DNA of 19,733 nt from JANQQZ01 sp039187315 (GTDB lineage Bacteria > Planctomycetota > Phycisphaerae > Phycisphaerales > UBA1924). The notes beneath the pieces are model-generated. The model searched no databases. It was not told where the DNA came from and worked only from the letters and a program-made list of their open reading frames with translations. Below are positions 1-7,066 of this stretch, piece after piece. Position numbers and translations under genes: made by a program. Where the stretch lies: NCBI GenBank assembly GCA_039187315.1, contig JBCCZQ010000055.1:1-19733 (forward strand), read 5' to 3'. Every line of letters starts with the position of its first letter. Positions within the stretch are counted from its first letter, which is position 1.

Positions 1-246
1 ACTGCATCCCGCTGGAGCAGTTCGGTCTCAGCGATGCGGTCCCCACTGGGCAGATCCGCATCGCCGGCTGGGTCACCAGCGGCGACGGCGGGTTCATGTC
101 GCCCAGGTTCGCACCGGGGCCGCCGAGGCCGCCGATGACCTGGTTCGACATGAACCCGCCGTCGCCGCTGGTGACCCAGCCGGCGATGCGGATCTGCCCA
201 GTGGGGACCGCATCGCTGAGACCGAACTGCTCCAGCGGGATGCAGT
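1..246. repeat. Perfect 101-bp inverted repeat with 44-nt spacer at the window edge
   Basis: Bases 1-101 are the exact reverse complement of 146-246 (position n pairs with 247-n), separated by 102-145. The left arm begins at base 1, so the repeat may extend beyond the window. Arm 146-246 is the sense coding sequence of the minus-strand secreted protein (reading EYCIPLEQFGLSD onward), whereas arm 1-101 reads as non-family sequence in the same frame. A short match (CGACA) lies at the junction. A fold-back artefact at a contig end, from long-read or multiple-displacement-amplification chimerism, is the simplest explanation; a real inverted duplication is possible. Confidence 0.95.
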
Positions 247-463
247 ACTCCAGACCCGTTGTGACATTGGCGGCATCCGAGTTGTCCTCCGGCACACCGG
301 TCTGCGGCAGGTTGTCGCCGAAGTTTGTCGGGTTGTCGTTGACCCAGTTGCGTGTATACAGCGAGGCCTCGGACGAGTCGATCTGACCGTCAACGGTGAC
401 CTGACCCATCGCTTGACCGCAGAGCACGAGCAGTGCCGCGGCCGTTGTCGTTGTCTTCAACAT
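1..463 (-). CDS. Secreted protein of unknown function, 5' part only; reading disrupted by an inverted repeat
   Basis: The ATG at 463-461 follows a good ribosome-binding site (AAAGGGAG, 9 nt upstream), and the frame stays open to the window edge. Residues 1-21 form a signal peptide (Lys-3, then an Ala/Leu-rich core, ending AMGQ), so the product is exported. The mature start VTVDGQIDSSEA and the later stretches IRIAGWV and GGFMSNQVIGGL resemble, from memory, secreted planctomycete proteins that often carry a C-terminal dockerin or sorting signal; no enzymatic function can be assigned. Sequence typical of the family runs to about residue 120 (GANLGD). After that the frame reads through the inverted copy of its own upstream sequence and encodes a Pro-rich, Cys-containing tail that looks like an antisense translation. 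The authentic C-terminus is therefore missing. A GTATAC palindrome lies about 140 bp upstream of the start, as for the starch genes, which hints at co-regulation. Confidence 0.7.
   Translation of the reverse strand, partial: MLKTTTTAAALLVLCGQAMGQVTVDGQIDSSEASLYTRNWVNDNPTNFGDNLPQTGVPEDNSDAANVTTGLEYCIPLEQFGLSDAVPTGQIRIAGWVTSGDGGFMSNQVIGGLGGPGANLGDMNPPSPLVTQPAMRICPVGTASLRPNCSSGMQ
348..360. promoter_or_regulatory. Intragenic copy of the GTATAC motif
   Basis: The 13-mer TTGCGTGTATACA occurs here, inside the partial secreted-protein gene, and again at 10414-10426 upstream of the GH31 gene. It lies about 110 nt inside the coding sequence, encoding part of LYTRN. It may be a secondary regulator site or chance. 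Confidence 0.2.
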
Positions 464-601
464 CTGCACAATCTCCCTTTCGCGTGCTGAGGGGCAACGC
501 GACGACTCCATCTCCGAACCGCCGCGGAGCGCAGCGACGATTCCGTACAATTCTCGCAGGATTCATAGGGAGTTTGACAGGTTTCTCGCTGAACACAAGG
601 C

Positions 602-611
602 TTGTATACAA
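602..611. promoter_or_regulatory. Perfect palindrome TTGTATACAA, candidate operator
   Basis: This 10-bp perfect palindrome lies in the 183-bp gap between the 3' end of the GH13 gene (647) and the start of the partial secreted-protein gene (463), which is transcribed leftward. It fits the published consensus for FadR-type GntR regulators (tNGT-M-K-ACNa), though a LacI-type regulator cannot be excluded. Close variants stand upstream of three glycosidase genes. No other element is seen between 464 and 646. Confidence 0.5.
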
Positions 612-646
612 AGGAATTTTGCTGCATACAGGCTATCGCAATCCGA

Positions 647-2725
647 TTATCGCAGGGTTTCAGGACCTTGCTTCGGTGCGTGGCGGCTCGCATGGACTTG
701 CTGGGGTGGTGTGCCGTCATAGGAGGCCATCATCACCACCGAACGCGGGCCGATCGTGTGGCCTTCTAGGGTCCGCGTTTGGTTTGACGGGTTGGCCATG
801 AGCGTGATCCGCGTGGCGTCCAGCTGTCGAGCGATGATCAGCAAGCCGGTCTGAGCACGCCAGGACGCCGCTCCAAACCGGAGGACGGGCCCGATGGTCG
901 GGTCCTGCCGGAGCCGGAGCCACGAGGCCATCCGCTCGCTCATGCCCATGTCATCGGGCGGGGAAACGCCCAGCGGCTCGAGCACGTCGGGCCAGGGCAG
1001 TGGCTTGCGGTTCTCCGGGTCGTCGGCGCCCCACATGCCCAGCTCGTCGCCGTGGTAGATCATCGGGCTGCCGGGCAGCGCGGTCAGCACGGCGTAGCCC
1101 AGCTCGATCATGTCGTAGACCTGTGGCTGAGGCTGGGAGCGATCGAAGCGCTCCGCACCGAGGCCGGCGTCCCTGTCGTATTCCCTGCCCGGGTTGGCGA
1201 GCATCGAGGCGAGCCGGGGCGTGTCGTGGGAGCCGAGCAGGTTCACCTGCGCGAGGTTGGTCGCCTGGTGGTGCCGCATGACACGATCGAGATCTTCGAC
1301 GAGCCGCTCGGTCGTGTAGCCCGGATCGCGTCCGAGCCAGTTTGTGAGCGCGAACGCCAAGGGATAGTTCATCTGCGAGTCGAACGCTCTGCCCCCGAAG
1401 TAATCGCCCCCGTCAAACCAGAGCTCTCCGACGAGCACGGCTTGCGGGTTGATCTCGCGGACCAGCGCACGCCACTGACTCCAGAACGTCAGCCCGACTT
1501 CGTTGGCGACATCCAGGCGCCAGCCGTCGATACCGTCCGATGGGTCGCCGTCCCCGTTCGGATCCATCCATCGGCGCGTGATGTCGAAGACATGACGCCT
1601 TGGCCCCTGGGTAAGGGTGTCGCCACGCTGGGAAAACGCTGGCAGGGCTCCATTGCGTCGGTCCCACGCCCGCCAGCTCGCGAGCCGGCCGGCGGTGTCG
1701 AACCGTGCATCGAACCAGTCGGCGTATCTGCTTGCGCTGCCCAGCGATCGGACATCGACAAACGCGGGGTGTTGCAAGCCGACGTGGTTCCAGACGCCAT
1801 CGAGGATCACGCGCAGGCCGCGGTCGTGAGCGCCCGGCAGCAGGCGATCGATGAGCACGCGGTCCGCCGGCGTCCAGGACCACTCGTCGGCGTCCGCTGT
1901 CCAGGGCGTCTTCGCTGAGCGTCCGTCTGCTGCTACTGATTGCGCCACAGGTTCATGTGCCAGTTCTGGTGCGAGATCTGGTCCGAGACTTGGTCCGGAG
2001 CCTGCGAGATGCGGGTCGATGTGCCGGTAGTCCGCTGCGTCGTACTTGTGCAGGCTTGTTGCGTCGAAGACCGGGCAGAGCCAGATCGCGGTGGCGCCGA
2101 GGCGGGTGATGTGATCGAGCCTGCGGACGACGCCCTCGAGATCGCCGCCGTAGCGCCGCTCGAAGACGACCTCTCGGAGCGGTGGTCGCCGGCGCTGGTG
2201 GTCATCGCCGTAGCGACGCGGCAGCGCGATCGCTCGATTTGCCGAGGCCTCGAACTCGTCAGCGGTCACCTCTTCCCATGGCTGCTGCCAGGGGATCGGT
2301 GTGCCGTGTGGCCAGCCCTGATCGTTGGTGGGGTTGGCGTTGTCGAAGCGCTCGGGGAAGATGTTGTACCAGACCGCGCCCAGCGACCAGCCTGGGGTCT
2401 GCCGAGCCTCGGGTGCGGCGTCGCCGACAAAGGGGTCGAACCAGACTGCTTCCTCTGTTGTGCCGATGGAATAAAGCCCGAGTCGTTCGTCAGGAGCGAG
2501 TTGGAGCCGAAGGACGGCCTCGTCTGATAGGAAGCTGATAGGTTTTTCTGAGGCACTTCGGCGCCACTGCATGCCCAAAGGCGGCCGGTTGAGATCCACC
2601 AGCCGCATCGAGACGTGAACGACGCGGGCCTGATCGTTGGCGATGCTGGGCTGCGGATGCGCAGCGGTTTGGTCGGCGGGGCTCACCAGAGCGGCTGCCA
2701 GGGCCGATAGAAGTGTGGTTCTCAC
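647..2725 (-). CDS. Exported GH13 alpha-amylase family enzyme, neopullulanase/cyclomaltodextrinase-like
   Basis: This 692-aa protein carries all four conserved GH13 regions: region I DGVWNH (309-314), region II GWRLDVANE with nucleophile Asp405, region III GELW with acid/base Glu434, and region IV SHDTPR with Asp501. The block RYGGDLEGVVRRLDHI (191-206) followed by LCPVF and HKYDAADYRHIDPH is typical of neopullulanases and cyclomaltodextrinases, which cleave alpha-1,4 (and some alpha-1,6) bonds in pullulan, cyclodextrins and maltodextrins. The start is a GTG with no clear Shine-Dalgarno, chosen because it gives a short signal peptide (MRTTLLSALAAALVS...), so the enzyme is probably periplasmic or surface-located. 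Family members are often cytoplasmic, so export would be a notable difference. A degenerate GTATAC palindrome is centred about 60 bp upstream. The exact substrate cannot be read from the sequence. Confidence 0.9.
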   Translation of the reverse strand: MRTTLLSALAAALVSPADQTAAHPQPSIANDQARVVHVSMRLVDLNRPPLGMQWRRSASEKPISFLSDEAVLRLQLAPDERLGLYSIGTTEEAVWFDPFVGDAAPEARQTPGWSLGAVWYNIFPERFDNANPTNDQGWPHGTPIPWQQPWEEVTADEFEASANRAIALPRRYGDDHQRRRPPLREVVFERRYGGDLEGVVRRLDHITRLGATAIWLCPVFDATSLHKYDAADYRHIDPHLAGSGPSLGPDLAPELAHEPVAQSVAADGRSAKTPWTADADEWSWTPADRVLIDRLLPGAHDRGLRVILDGVWNHVGLQHPAFVDVRSLGSASRYADWFDARFDTAGRLASWRAWDRRNGALPAFSQRGDTLTQGPRRHVFDITRRWMDPNGDGDPSDGIDGWRLDVANEVGLTFWSQWRALVREINPQAVLVGELWFDGGDYFGGRAFDSQMNYPLAFALTNWLGRDPGYTTERLVEDLDRVMRHHQATNLAQVNLLGSHDTPRLASMLANPGREYDRDAGLGAERFDRSQPQPQVYDMIELGYAVLTALPGSPMIYHGDELGMWGADDPENRKPLPWPDVLEPLGVSPPDDMGMSERMASWLRLRQDPTIGPVLRFGAASWRAQTGLLIIARQLDATRITLMANPSNQTRTLEGHTIGPRSVVMMASYDGTPPQQVHASRHAPKQGPETLR

Positions 2726-2778
2726 GGGTTTGGATCCGTTTCAGGGGGTGTCTCGGCCCGGATTGGACCGAGAACGAG

Positions 2779-2788
2779 TCGTATACCG
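2779..2788. promoter_or_regulatory. Degenerate GTATAC operator-like site upstream of the GH13 gene
   Basis: TCGTATACCG (minus strand CGGTATACGA) lies 54 bp upstream of the GTG start of the neopullulanase-like gene, in the region shared with the divergent prepilin-like gene. On the minus strand it shares GTATACGA with the site in front of the secreted amylase. It is weaker than the other three sites. Confidence 0.35.
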
Positions 2789-2838
2789 GTGTGGACACGG
2801 TCCAGAGTCTGGTAGAGTATGGGACTCATGATCATGTG

Positions 2839-2868
2839 CGGGTAGATGACTCGTCTGGGATCTACCCG
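2839..2868 (+). promoter_or_regulatory. 9-bp inverted repeat in the leader of the prepilin-like gene
   Basis: CGGGTAGAT (2839-2847) and ATCTACCCG (2860-2868) are exact reverse complements around a 12-nt loop, ending 6 nt before the ribosome-binding site GAGGG (2875-2879). It could be a leader hairpin that affects translation, or a protein-binding site. No T-tract follows, so it is not a simple terminator. Confidence 0.45.
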
Positions 2869-2885
2869 AACAGCGAGGGCAACAG

Positions 2886-3902
2886 GTGAAAAAGATGAGT
2901 GGTCAGGGCCGTGCGTACCGCGGCATGCATGGTTTTACATTGATCGAGTTGCTGGTGGTAATCGCGATTATCGCCCTGCTGATCGGCATCCTGCTTCCGG
3001 CCCTTGGCCGAGCACGCATCGCCGCTCAGTCTGCCGCCGATCTCTCGAACGTTCGGCAGACCGGTCTCGCGATGACGCTCTATGCCAACGATTTCCGTGA
3101 TTGGTACCCGGTTCTTTCGTTCCCTCGGACTGCGCAATGCCGTTGGACGAACCCGCGGACCGGGCGCGACGAGATCTACCCGTGGGCGTGCCAGACGCGT
3201 ATGGGCGGCGTCGCGGGCATGTTTAGTCACTGGCAGGTCGGTACGGCGGAAGGCAACGACATCATGTCGCCCGAGGGCTGGTCGCTGCTCGGTTCGACGC
3301 CGGATCGTCCGGAGAACTTTGACGGCAATCCACAGCCGATCATGGCAAACTATCTGGACAGCTTCGAGGTGCTCGTCTCGCCCGCGGACAATGAAGACGT
3401 GAACTACCACGGCACGGCCGGGCAGGCGGTCGAGCCCGGTGAGATCACTTCGATCGACACGGGCGTGCCCGTCAAACCCGAAGTGCCCACCAGCCAGTTC
3501 GATGTCATCTCGTACAACATCAGCTACCTGTACATCGCCGGTCTGAAGATTGATGAGCCGACGATCGTCAGCCCCGCACCGCTTTGGGGTGGGGAGACCA
3601 ACGGCCCCGACGTCGGCACCGACGCCTGGTACGGCGGGGGAAGCGGCTCTGCCACGACATCGCTTGCGACTTCAGCGAACACTGACCCCGGCAGGTACGC
3701 CGAGATCGACAACTTCGGCGTACGCGGCGCGAACTTCGTCTTTTCTGACGGGCACGGCGAGTTCGTCGACAGCGAGCAGTCCTTCGAGGGTCAGCCCGCG
3801 ACGATCCAGGATCTGTTCTTCTCCGACCAGTTCCGCAGCAACTCGCAGAGCGTCGATACGATCGACGATACGCGCTCCTCGCGGCTCCAGACGATCGATT
3901 GA
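2886..3902 (+). CDS. Type IV prepilin-like (pseudopilin-like) planctomycete protein, H-X9-DG type
   Basis: This 338-aa protein begins at GTG 2886, 6 nt after a GAGGG ribosome-binding site; the in-frame ATG at 2895 is too far from it. Residues 13-16 (GMHG) precede the prepilin cleavage point before Phe17. FTLIELLVVIAIIALLIG then gives the methylated-Phe motif with the conserved Glu (E21, position +5) and the hydrophobic helix. A prepilin peptidase would process it for a type II secretion or type IV pilus-like system. The C-terminal NFVFSDGHGEFVD (283-295) is the signature of the very large planctomycete family with this N-terminus. The middle region is unique and its ligand is unknown. It is divergent from the GH13 gene and convergent with the transporter gene. 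Membership of the starch system is not shown. Confidence 0.85.
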   Translation: MKKMSGQGRAYRGMHGFTLIELLVVIAIIALLIGILLPALGRARIAAQSAADLSNVRQTGLAMTLYANDFRDWYPVLSFPRTAQCRWTNPRTGRDEIYPWACQTRMGGVAGMFSHWQVGTAEGNDIMSPEGWSLLGSTPDRPENFDGNPQPIMANYLDSFEVLVSPADNEDVNYHGTAGQAVEPGEITSIDTGVPVKPEVPTSQFDVISYNISYLYIAGLKIDEPTIVSPAPLWGGETNGPDVGTDAWYGGGSGSATTSLATSANTDPGRYAEIDNFGVRGANFVFSDGHGEFVDSEQSFEGQPATIQDLFFSDQFRSNSQSVDTIDDTRSSRLQTID

Positions 3903-3954
3903 TGGCGTCTGTCGGGCAGGGGTAGTTGCCAGACACGTTGTGAACTCGAATGAA

Positions 3955-3982
3955 CAGCGGCCGGGCGTGTGCCCGGCCGCTG
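3955..3982. terminator. Strong hairpin between convergent genes
   Basis: A 12-bp perfect stem, CAGCGGCCGGGC / GCCCGGCCGCTG, with a GTGT loop lies between the stop of the prepilin-like gene (3902) and the stop of the transporter gene (4028). No U-tract is obvious on either strand. The location suggests a bidirectional terminator. Confidence 0.65.
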
Positions 3983-4027
3983 CCGTAGGTATGCGTTCTC
4001 TGTGTTGGTTGCGGCGCGGAGCGTTTG

Positions 4028-5791
4028 TCAGGCTTGCTTGCCGCCCGCCTCGAGCTCGCCCATCTCCTCGAGTTCTTTGCCCTTGGTTTCGGGTATCAGC
4101 ACGAGCACGAAGATGAGCGAGATGATGGCACTGACCGAGTAGAAGCCGTAGGCGAAGGCGAGGCTCGCAGAAGCCATCAGCGGGAATGTCGCGCTGATGA
4201 GGTAGTTGGCGCCCCATTGCGCACTGGCGGCAACGGCGAGGCCCGCGCCGCGGATCTGGTTGCTGAACATCTCGCCGAGCATCACCCATACGATGGGACC
4301 CCACGATGCGCCGAAGGAGATGATGAACAGGTTCAGCGCGATGAGGGTGATGATGCCCATCGTCCGCTGATCACCTGTCAGGTCAGGCTTGAGCGTGAAC
4401 CGCTTGGTCGTCACTTCGTCGTCCGTTACGGTGATGTCGCCTTGCTTTGCGGCCGGATCGATGATTGTGGCGTTGGGAGGCAAGTCTCGCAGCGCGATCT
4501 CGGTGGTCCCGCGCGATTCACCGAGTACGGGTCGGAAATCGAGCGAGACGGACTTCGTCTCTTCCTGATCTGCGTCAGCTTCGATTGTGATCGGCATCTG
4601 CACAGTTTCGATGACACCCTCGGTGCCTCTGGTCTCAACGGTAATCGTGTACTGTCCCGAGACTTCGGCGGGCACGGTCAGATTGATCTTGTCGGGGTTG
4701 AGTGGTGCTGCGTTGAATACGAACGCCATGACCCCGAGTGACAGCGCCATGCCGATCGATCCGAACGCAAGGAGCGGTTTTCTGCCGATCTTGTCGACCA
4801 ACGCGATCGCGATAAAGGTCGTCAGCACGTTCGTGGCGCCGCCGATCGCGGTGTTGATGAATGCTTGGTCCTCGCTTAGACCAACGGATTCCCAGAGCAG
4901 GTTCGAGTAGTAGAAGACAACGTTGATGCCGACGAACTGCTGGAAAACAGACAGGCCGATACCCAGCCAGACGATCTTCTTGAACACACCGGGTCCGAGT
5001 ATGTCGGCAAGCCTCGGCTTGTGCTCTGAAGAGAGCGTGCCGTGGATCTCGGCGATCTTGGCGTCGGCGGCCTGCGAGCCCAAGACTCGGCTGAGTACGC
5101 CGCGCGCCTCATCGTCCCTGTCCTTGGTAACCAGGTAGCGGGGGCTCTCGGGGATACCGAGTGCGAGGATGCCGTAGAGCGCCGCGGGAAGGGCCTCGAT
5201 CCAGAACATCCACTTCCAGGCCGCGAACCCGCCGATCCATGCTTCGGCTGCGCCGCCCGAGGCCTGGGCGATGAGGAGATTGCTCATCAGAGCGACGAAG
5301 ATGCCCACCACGATCGCAAGTTGCTGCATGGAGCCCAGCCTGCCTCGCAAGTGCGCGGGTGAGACCTCGGCGATATACGCCGGTGCGATGACCGAGGCGG
5401 CGCCAAACGCGAGCCCGCCCAAGAACCGCCAGAACGTGAAATCGACGATCGTGAAGGGTGCACCCGAGCCGATCGCAGACGCGAGGAACGCGACGGATGC
5501 GATGACCATGGCGGGCTTGCGCCCGATGCGGTTGGTCAATGGCCCTGCCGAAAAAGCACCGATCGCCGCACCGATCAGTGCGATCGCTACGGACTGACCG
5601 ACAATCAGGTCGACTTGCGATGCTTCGAAGCCTGCAGCGAAGGTCGATCCGGGCTCGGTGAACATCGCGCGCAGCACGGGCACGGCACCGTTGATCACGG
5701 CGGTGTCGAACCCGAAGAGGAAGCCGCCGAGCGCGGCCACCACAACGATGCGGATCAGAAATCCGAGGTTGGTGTCTGATGATGAAGTCAC
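4028..5791 (-). CDS. Sugar porter family MFS transporter with a large periplasmic insertion
   Basis: This 587-aa protein starts at GTG 5791, chosen because AGGGGGA lies 5 nt upstream; the frame is open further upstream but encodes unlikely sequence. Sugar-porter hallmarks: GGFLFGFDTAVINGAV in TM1 (22-37), NRIGRKPAM in loop 2-3 (87-95), PESPRYLV at the end of TM6 (214-221), QQFVGIN in TM7 (284-290), DKIGRKPLL in loop 8-9 (333-341), WGPIVWVMLGEMF in TM10 and PETKG (567-571). Such proteins import hexoses or pentoses, usually with protons, in the inner membrane. Family members are commonly about 450-500 aa. The excess is a segment at about 361-475, between TM9 and TM10, that is hydrophilic, rich in alternating beta-like residues (VSGQYTITVETRGTEG) and predicted to face the periplasm. 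The gene is divergent from the sugar-binding lipoprotein. Glucose or maltodextrin as substrate is inferred from context. Confidence 0.92.
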   Translation of the reverse strand: MTSSSDTNLGFLIRIVVVAALGGFLFGFDTAVINGAVPVLRAMFTEPGSTFAAGFEASQVDLIVGQSVAIALIGAAIGAFSAGPLTNRIGRKPAMVIASVAFLASAIGSGAPFTIVDFTFWRFLGGLAFGAASVIAPAYIAEVSPAHLRGRLGSMQQLAIVVGIFVALMSNLLIAQASGGAAEAWIGGFAAWKWMFWIEALPAALYGILALGIPESPRYLVTKDRDDEARGVLSRVLGSQAADAKIAEIHGTLSSEHKPRLADILGPGVFKKIVWLGIGLSVFQQFVGINVVFYYSNLLWESVGLSEDQAFINTAIGGATNVLTTFIAIALVDKIGRKPLLAFGSIGMALSLGVMAFVFNAAPLNPDKINLTVPAEVSGQYTITVETRGTEGVIETVQMPITIEADADQEETKSVSLDFRPVLGESRGTTEIALRDLPPNATIIDPAAKQGDITVTDDEVTTKRFTLKPDLTGDQRTMGIITLIALNLFIISFGASWGPIVWVMLGEMFSNQIRGAGLAVAASAQWGANYLISATFPLMASASLAFAYGFYSVSAIISLIFVLVLIPETKGKELEEMGELEAGGKQA

Positions 5792-5796
5792 TGCAG

Positions 5797-5803
5797 TCCC
5801 CCT
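5797..5803 (-). promoter_or_regulatory. Ribosome-binding site fixing the GTG start of the MFS transporter
   Basis: AGGGGGA on the minus strand ends 5 nt before GTG 5791-5789. It removes 27 codons from the longest open frame and places the N-terminus just before TM1. Confidence 0.7.
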
Positions 5804-6032
5804 GGGGCGGCGCCAGTATGCGTGCGGCGTGTGTTCGGAGCCCGGCGACGAGCCGGAGGGGTGATAGTACACGATGATGGGGGCCGCATGTCGTGGGCGT
5901 CTCGTCGCCCCTCACATCGCGGTGAGGCGGGCAGACGCGGTATGCTGTATGCAGAAACGCACGTGTCCACAGCGGCGGTCCAGAGCAGCATGCCCGGCCG
6001 GCCGATACGCGGTCTGCCCGAGGGAACAGGTG

Positions 6033-7058
6033 ATGAACAAGCAATATGCGGCGATGCTCACGCTTCTCGTGTCGGCGGCTCTGGCGGGCTGCGGTAGCGA
6101 GGGAGGGGGAGCGCCCGAGGGCGCGACCACCGGCTCGGCCGCTTCTGAGAAGACCTATGTCTTCGGCGTGCTCGCCAAAGCGCAGTGGAACCCGGTGTTC
6201 AAGGCGGCTCGTGCGGGTGCGGAGCAGGCCGCGGCCGACATTGAGGCCCAGAATCCGGGTGTGACCGTGGATATCGATTGGCGCGCCCCCAGCGAGGACG
6301 ACGCTCAGAAACAGGTCGAGTTTGTCGAACTGCTGACGAGCCAGGGCGTCGATGGCATCGCCATCAGTGTCTCGGACGCGACCCTGCTCAACGGCCCGCT
6401 GCAGACCGCGGTCGGCAGCGATGTGCCCGTGGTCACCTATGACTCGGATGCTCCTGCGAGCGGTCGATTCGCGTACTACGGCATGGATGATGCCGCGGCG
6501 GGCACGAAAGTGATGGAAGAGCTGGCGGGTCAGATGGGTGGCGAGGGCATCGTCGCGGTGCTCAGCGGTAACCCGAACTCGGCCAACCTAGCCGCCCGCG
6601 TGGAGGGCGTGCTCGAGCAGGCCGCGAACTACGATGGTATCGAGATCCGAGGCGTCTACAACGAGCCGACCGAGAAGGCGGCGGAGATGGCCGCGAAGAT
6701 GCAGCAGGTCCAGGCGAGCGAGCCGGACATCACGGGCTGGGCACTCGTCGGAGGATGGCCTCTGTACACCGAGAACTCACTTGACGGGATCTACTCGAAC
6801 GCGAAGGTTGTTTCGATCGATGCTCTCCCGCTGCCGCTGGAGTACGTCAGGCAGGGGCAGGCGCAGGTGTTGATCGGCCAGCCGTACTTCGGCTGGGGCT
6901 ACGAGTCGGTGATGATGCTGTTCGAGTTTGCCCACAACGGCCAGGAACCCGAGCAGGTTCTCAACTACGCCGACTTTGATGTCGTGACCGCCGAGAACGT
7001 CGAGGAGTTCGCGGGCCGGTGGGACGAGTGGCTCGAGGGCGTTGCGGGCGGGAACTAA
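6033..7058 (+). CDS. Sugar-binding lipoprotein, RbsB/LacI-type periplasmic binding protein
   Basis: This 341-aa protein starts at ATG 6033, preceded by GAGGGA with a 7-nt gap. A lipoprotein signal with lipobox LAGC places the lipidated Cys at position 20, so it is membrane-tethered and exposed outside the inner membrane. The mature domain follows the Peripla_BP_4 fold order of ribose/galactose/xylose-binding proteins: YVFGVLAKAQWNPVFKAARAG, then GVDGIAISVSD, DVPVVTYDSDAP, YYGMDDAAAGTKVMEELA, IVAVLSGNPNSANLAARVEG, and finally QVLIGQPYFGWGYESV. It binds a sugar or sugar-like ligand. Such proteins normally feed an ABC permease and ATPase, but neither is in the window; the neighbour is a divergent MFS porter. 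It could serve a distant ABC system or act as a sensor partner. The ligand cannot be determined. It converges with the next gene, with 8 bp between stop codons. Confidence 0.88.
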   Translation: MNKQYAAMLTLLVSAALAGCGSEGGGAPEGATTGSAASEKTYVFGVLAKAQWNPVFKAARAGAEQAAADIEAQNPGVTVDIDWRAPSEDDAQKQVEFVELLTSQGVDGIAISVSDATLLNGPLQTAVGSDVPVVTYDSDAPASGRFAYYGMDDAAAGTKVMEELAGQMGGEGIVAVLSGNPNSANLAARVEGVLEQAANYDGIEIRGVYNEPTEKAAEMAAKMQQVQASEPDITGWALVGGWPLYTENSLDGIYSNAKVVSIDALPLPLEYVRQGQAQVLIGQPYFGWGYESVMMLFEFAHNGQEPEQVLNYADFDVVTAENVEEFAGRWDEWLEGVAGGN

Positions 7059-7066
7059 TTCGGGGT

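Noticed and set aside
4025..4741. 238-codon plus frame opposite the MFS transporter
   Set aside because: Antisense shadow of transmembrane coding sequence; the translation is charged and has no motif.
5874..6032. N-terminal extension of the sugar-binding lipoprotein to an ATG at 5874
   Set aside because: The extension is Arg/Cys-rich without signal features, while ATG 6033 has a ribosome-binding site and begins a textbook lipoprotein signal.
5792..6032. GTATAC-type operator between the MFS and lipoprotein genes
   Set aside because: No GTATAC core is present. Nearby GTATGC-like strings in 5940-5955 do not form the palindrome.
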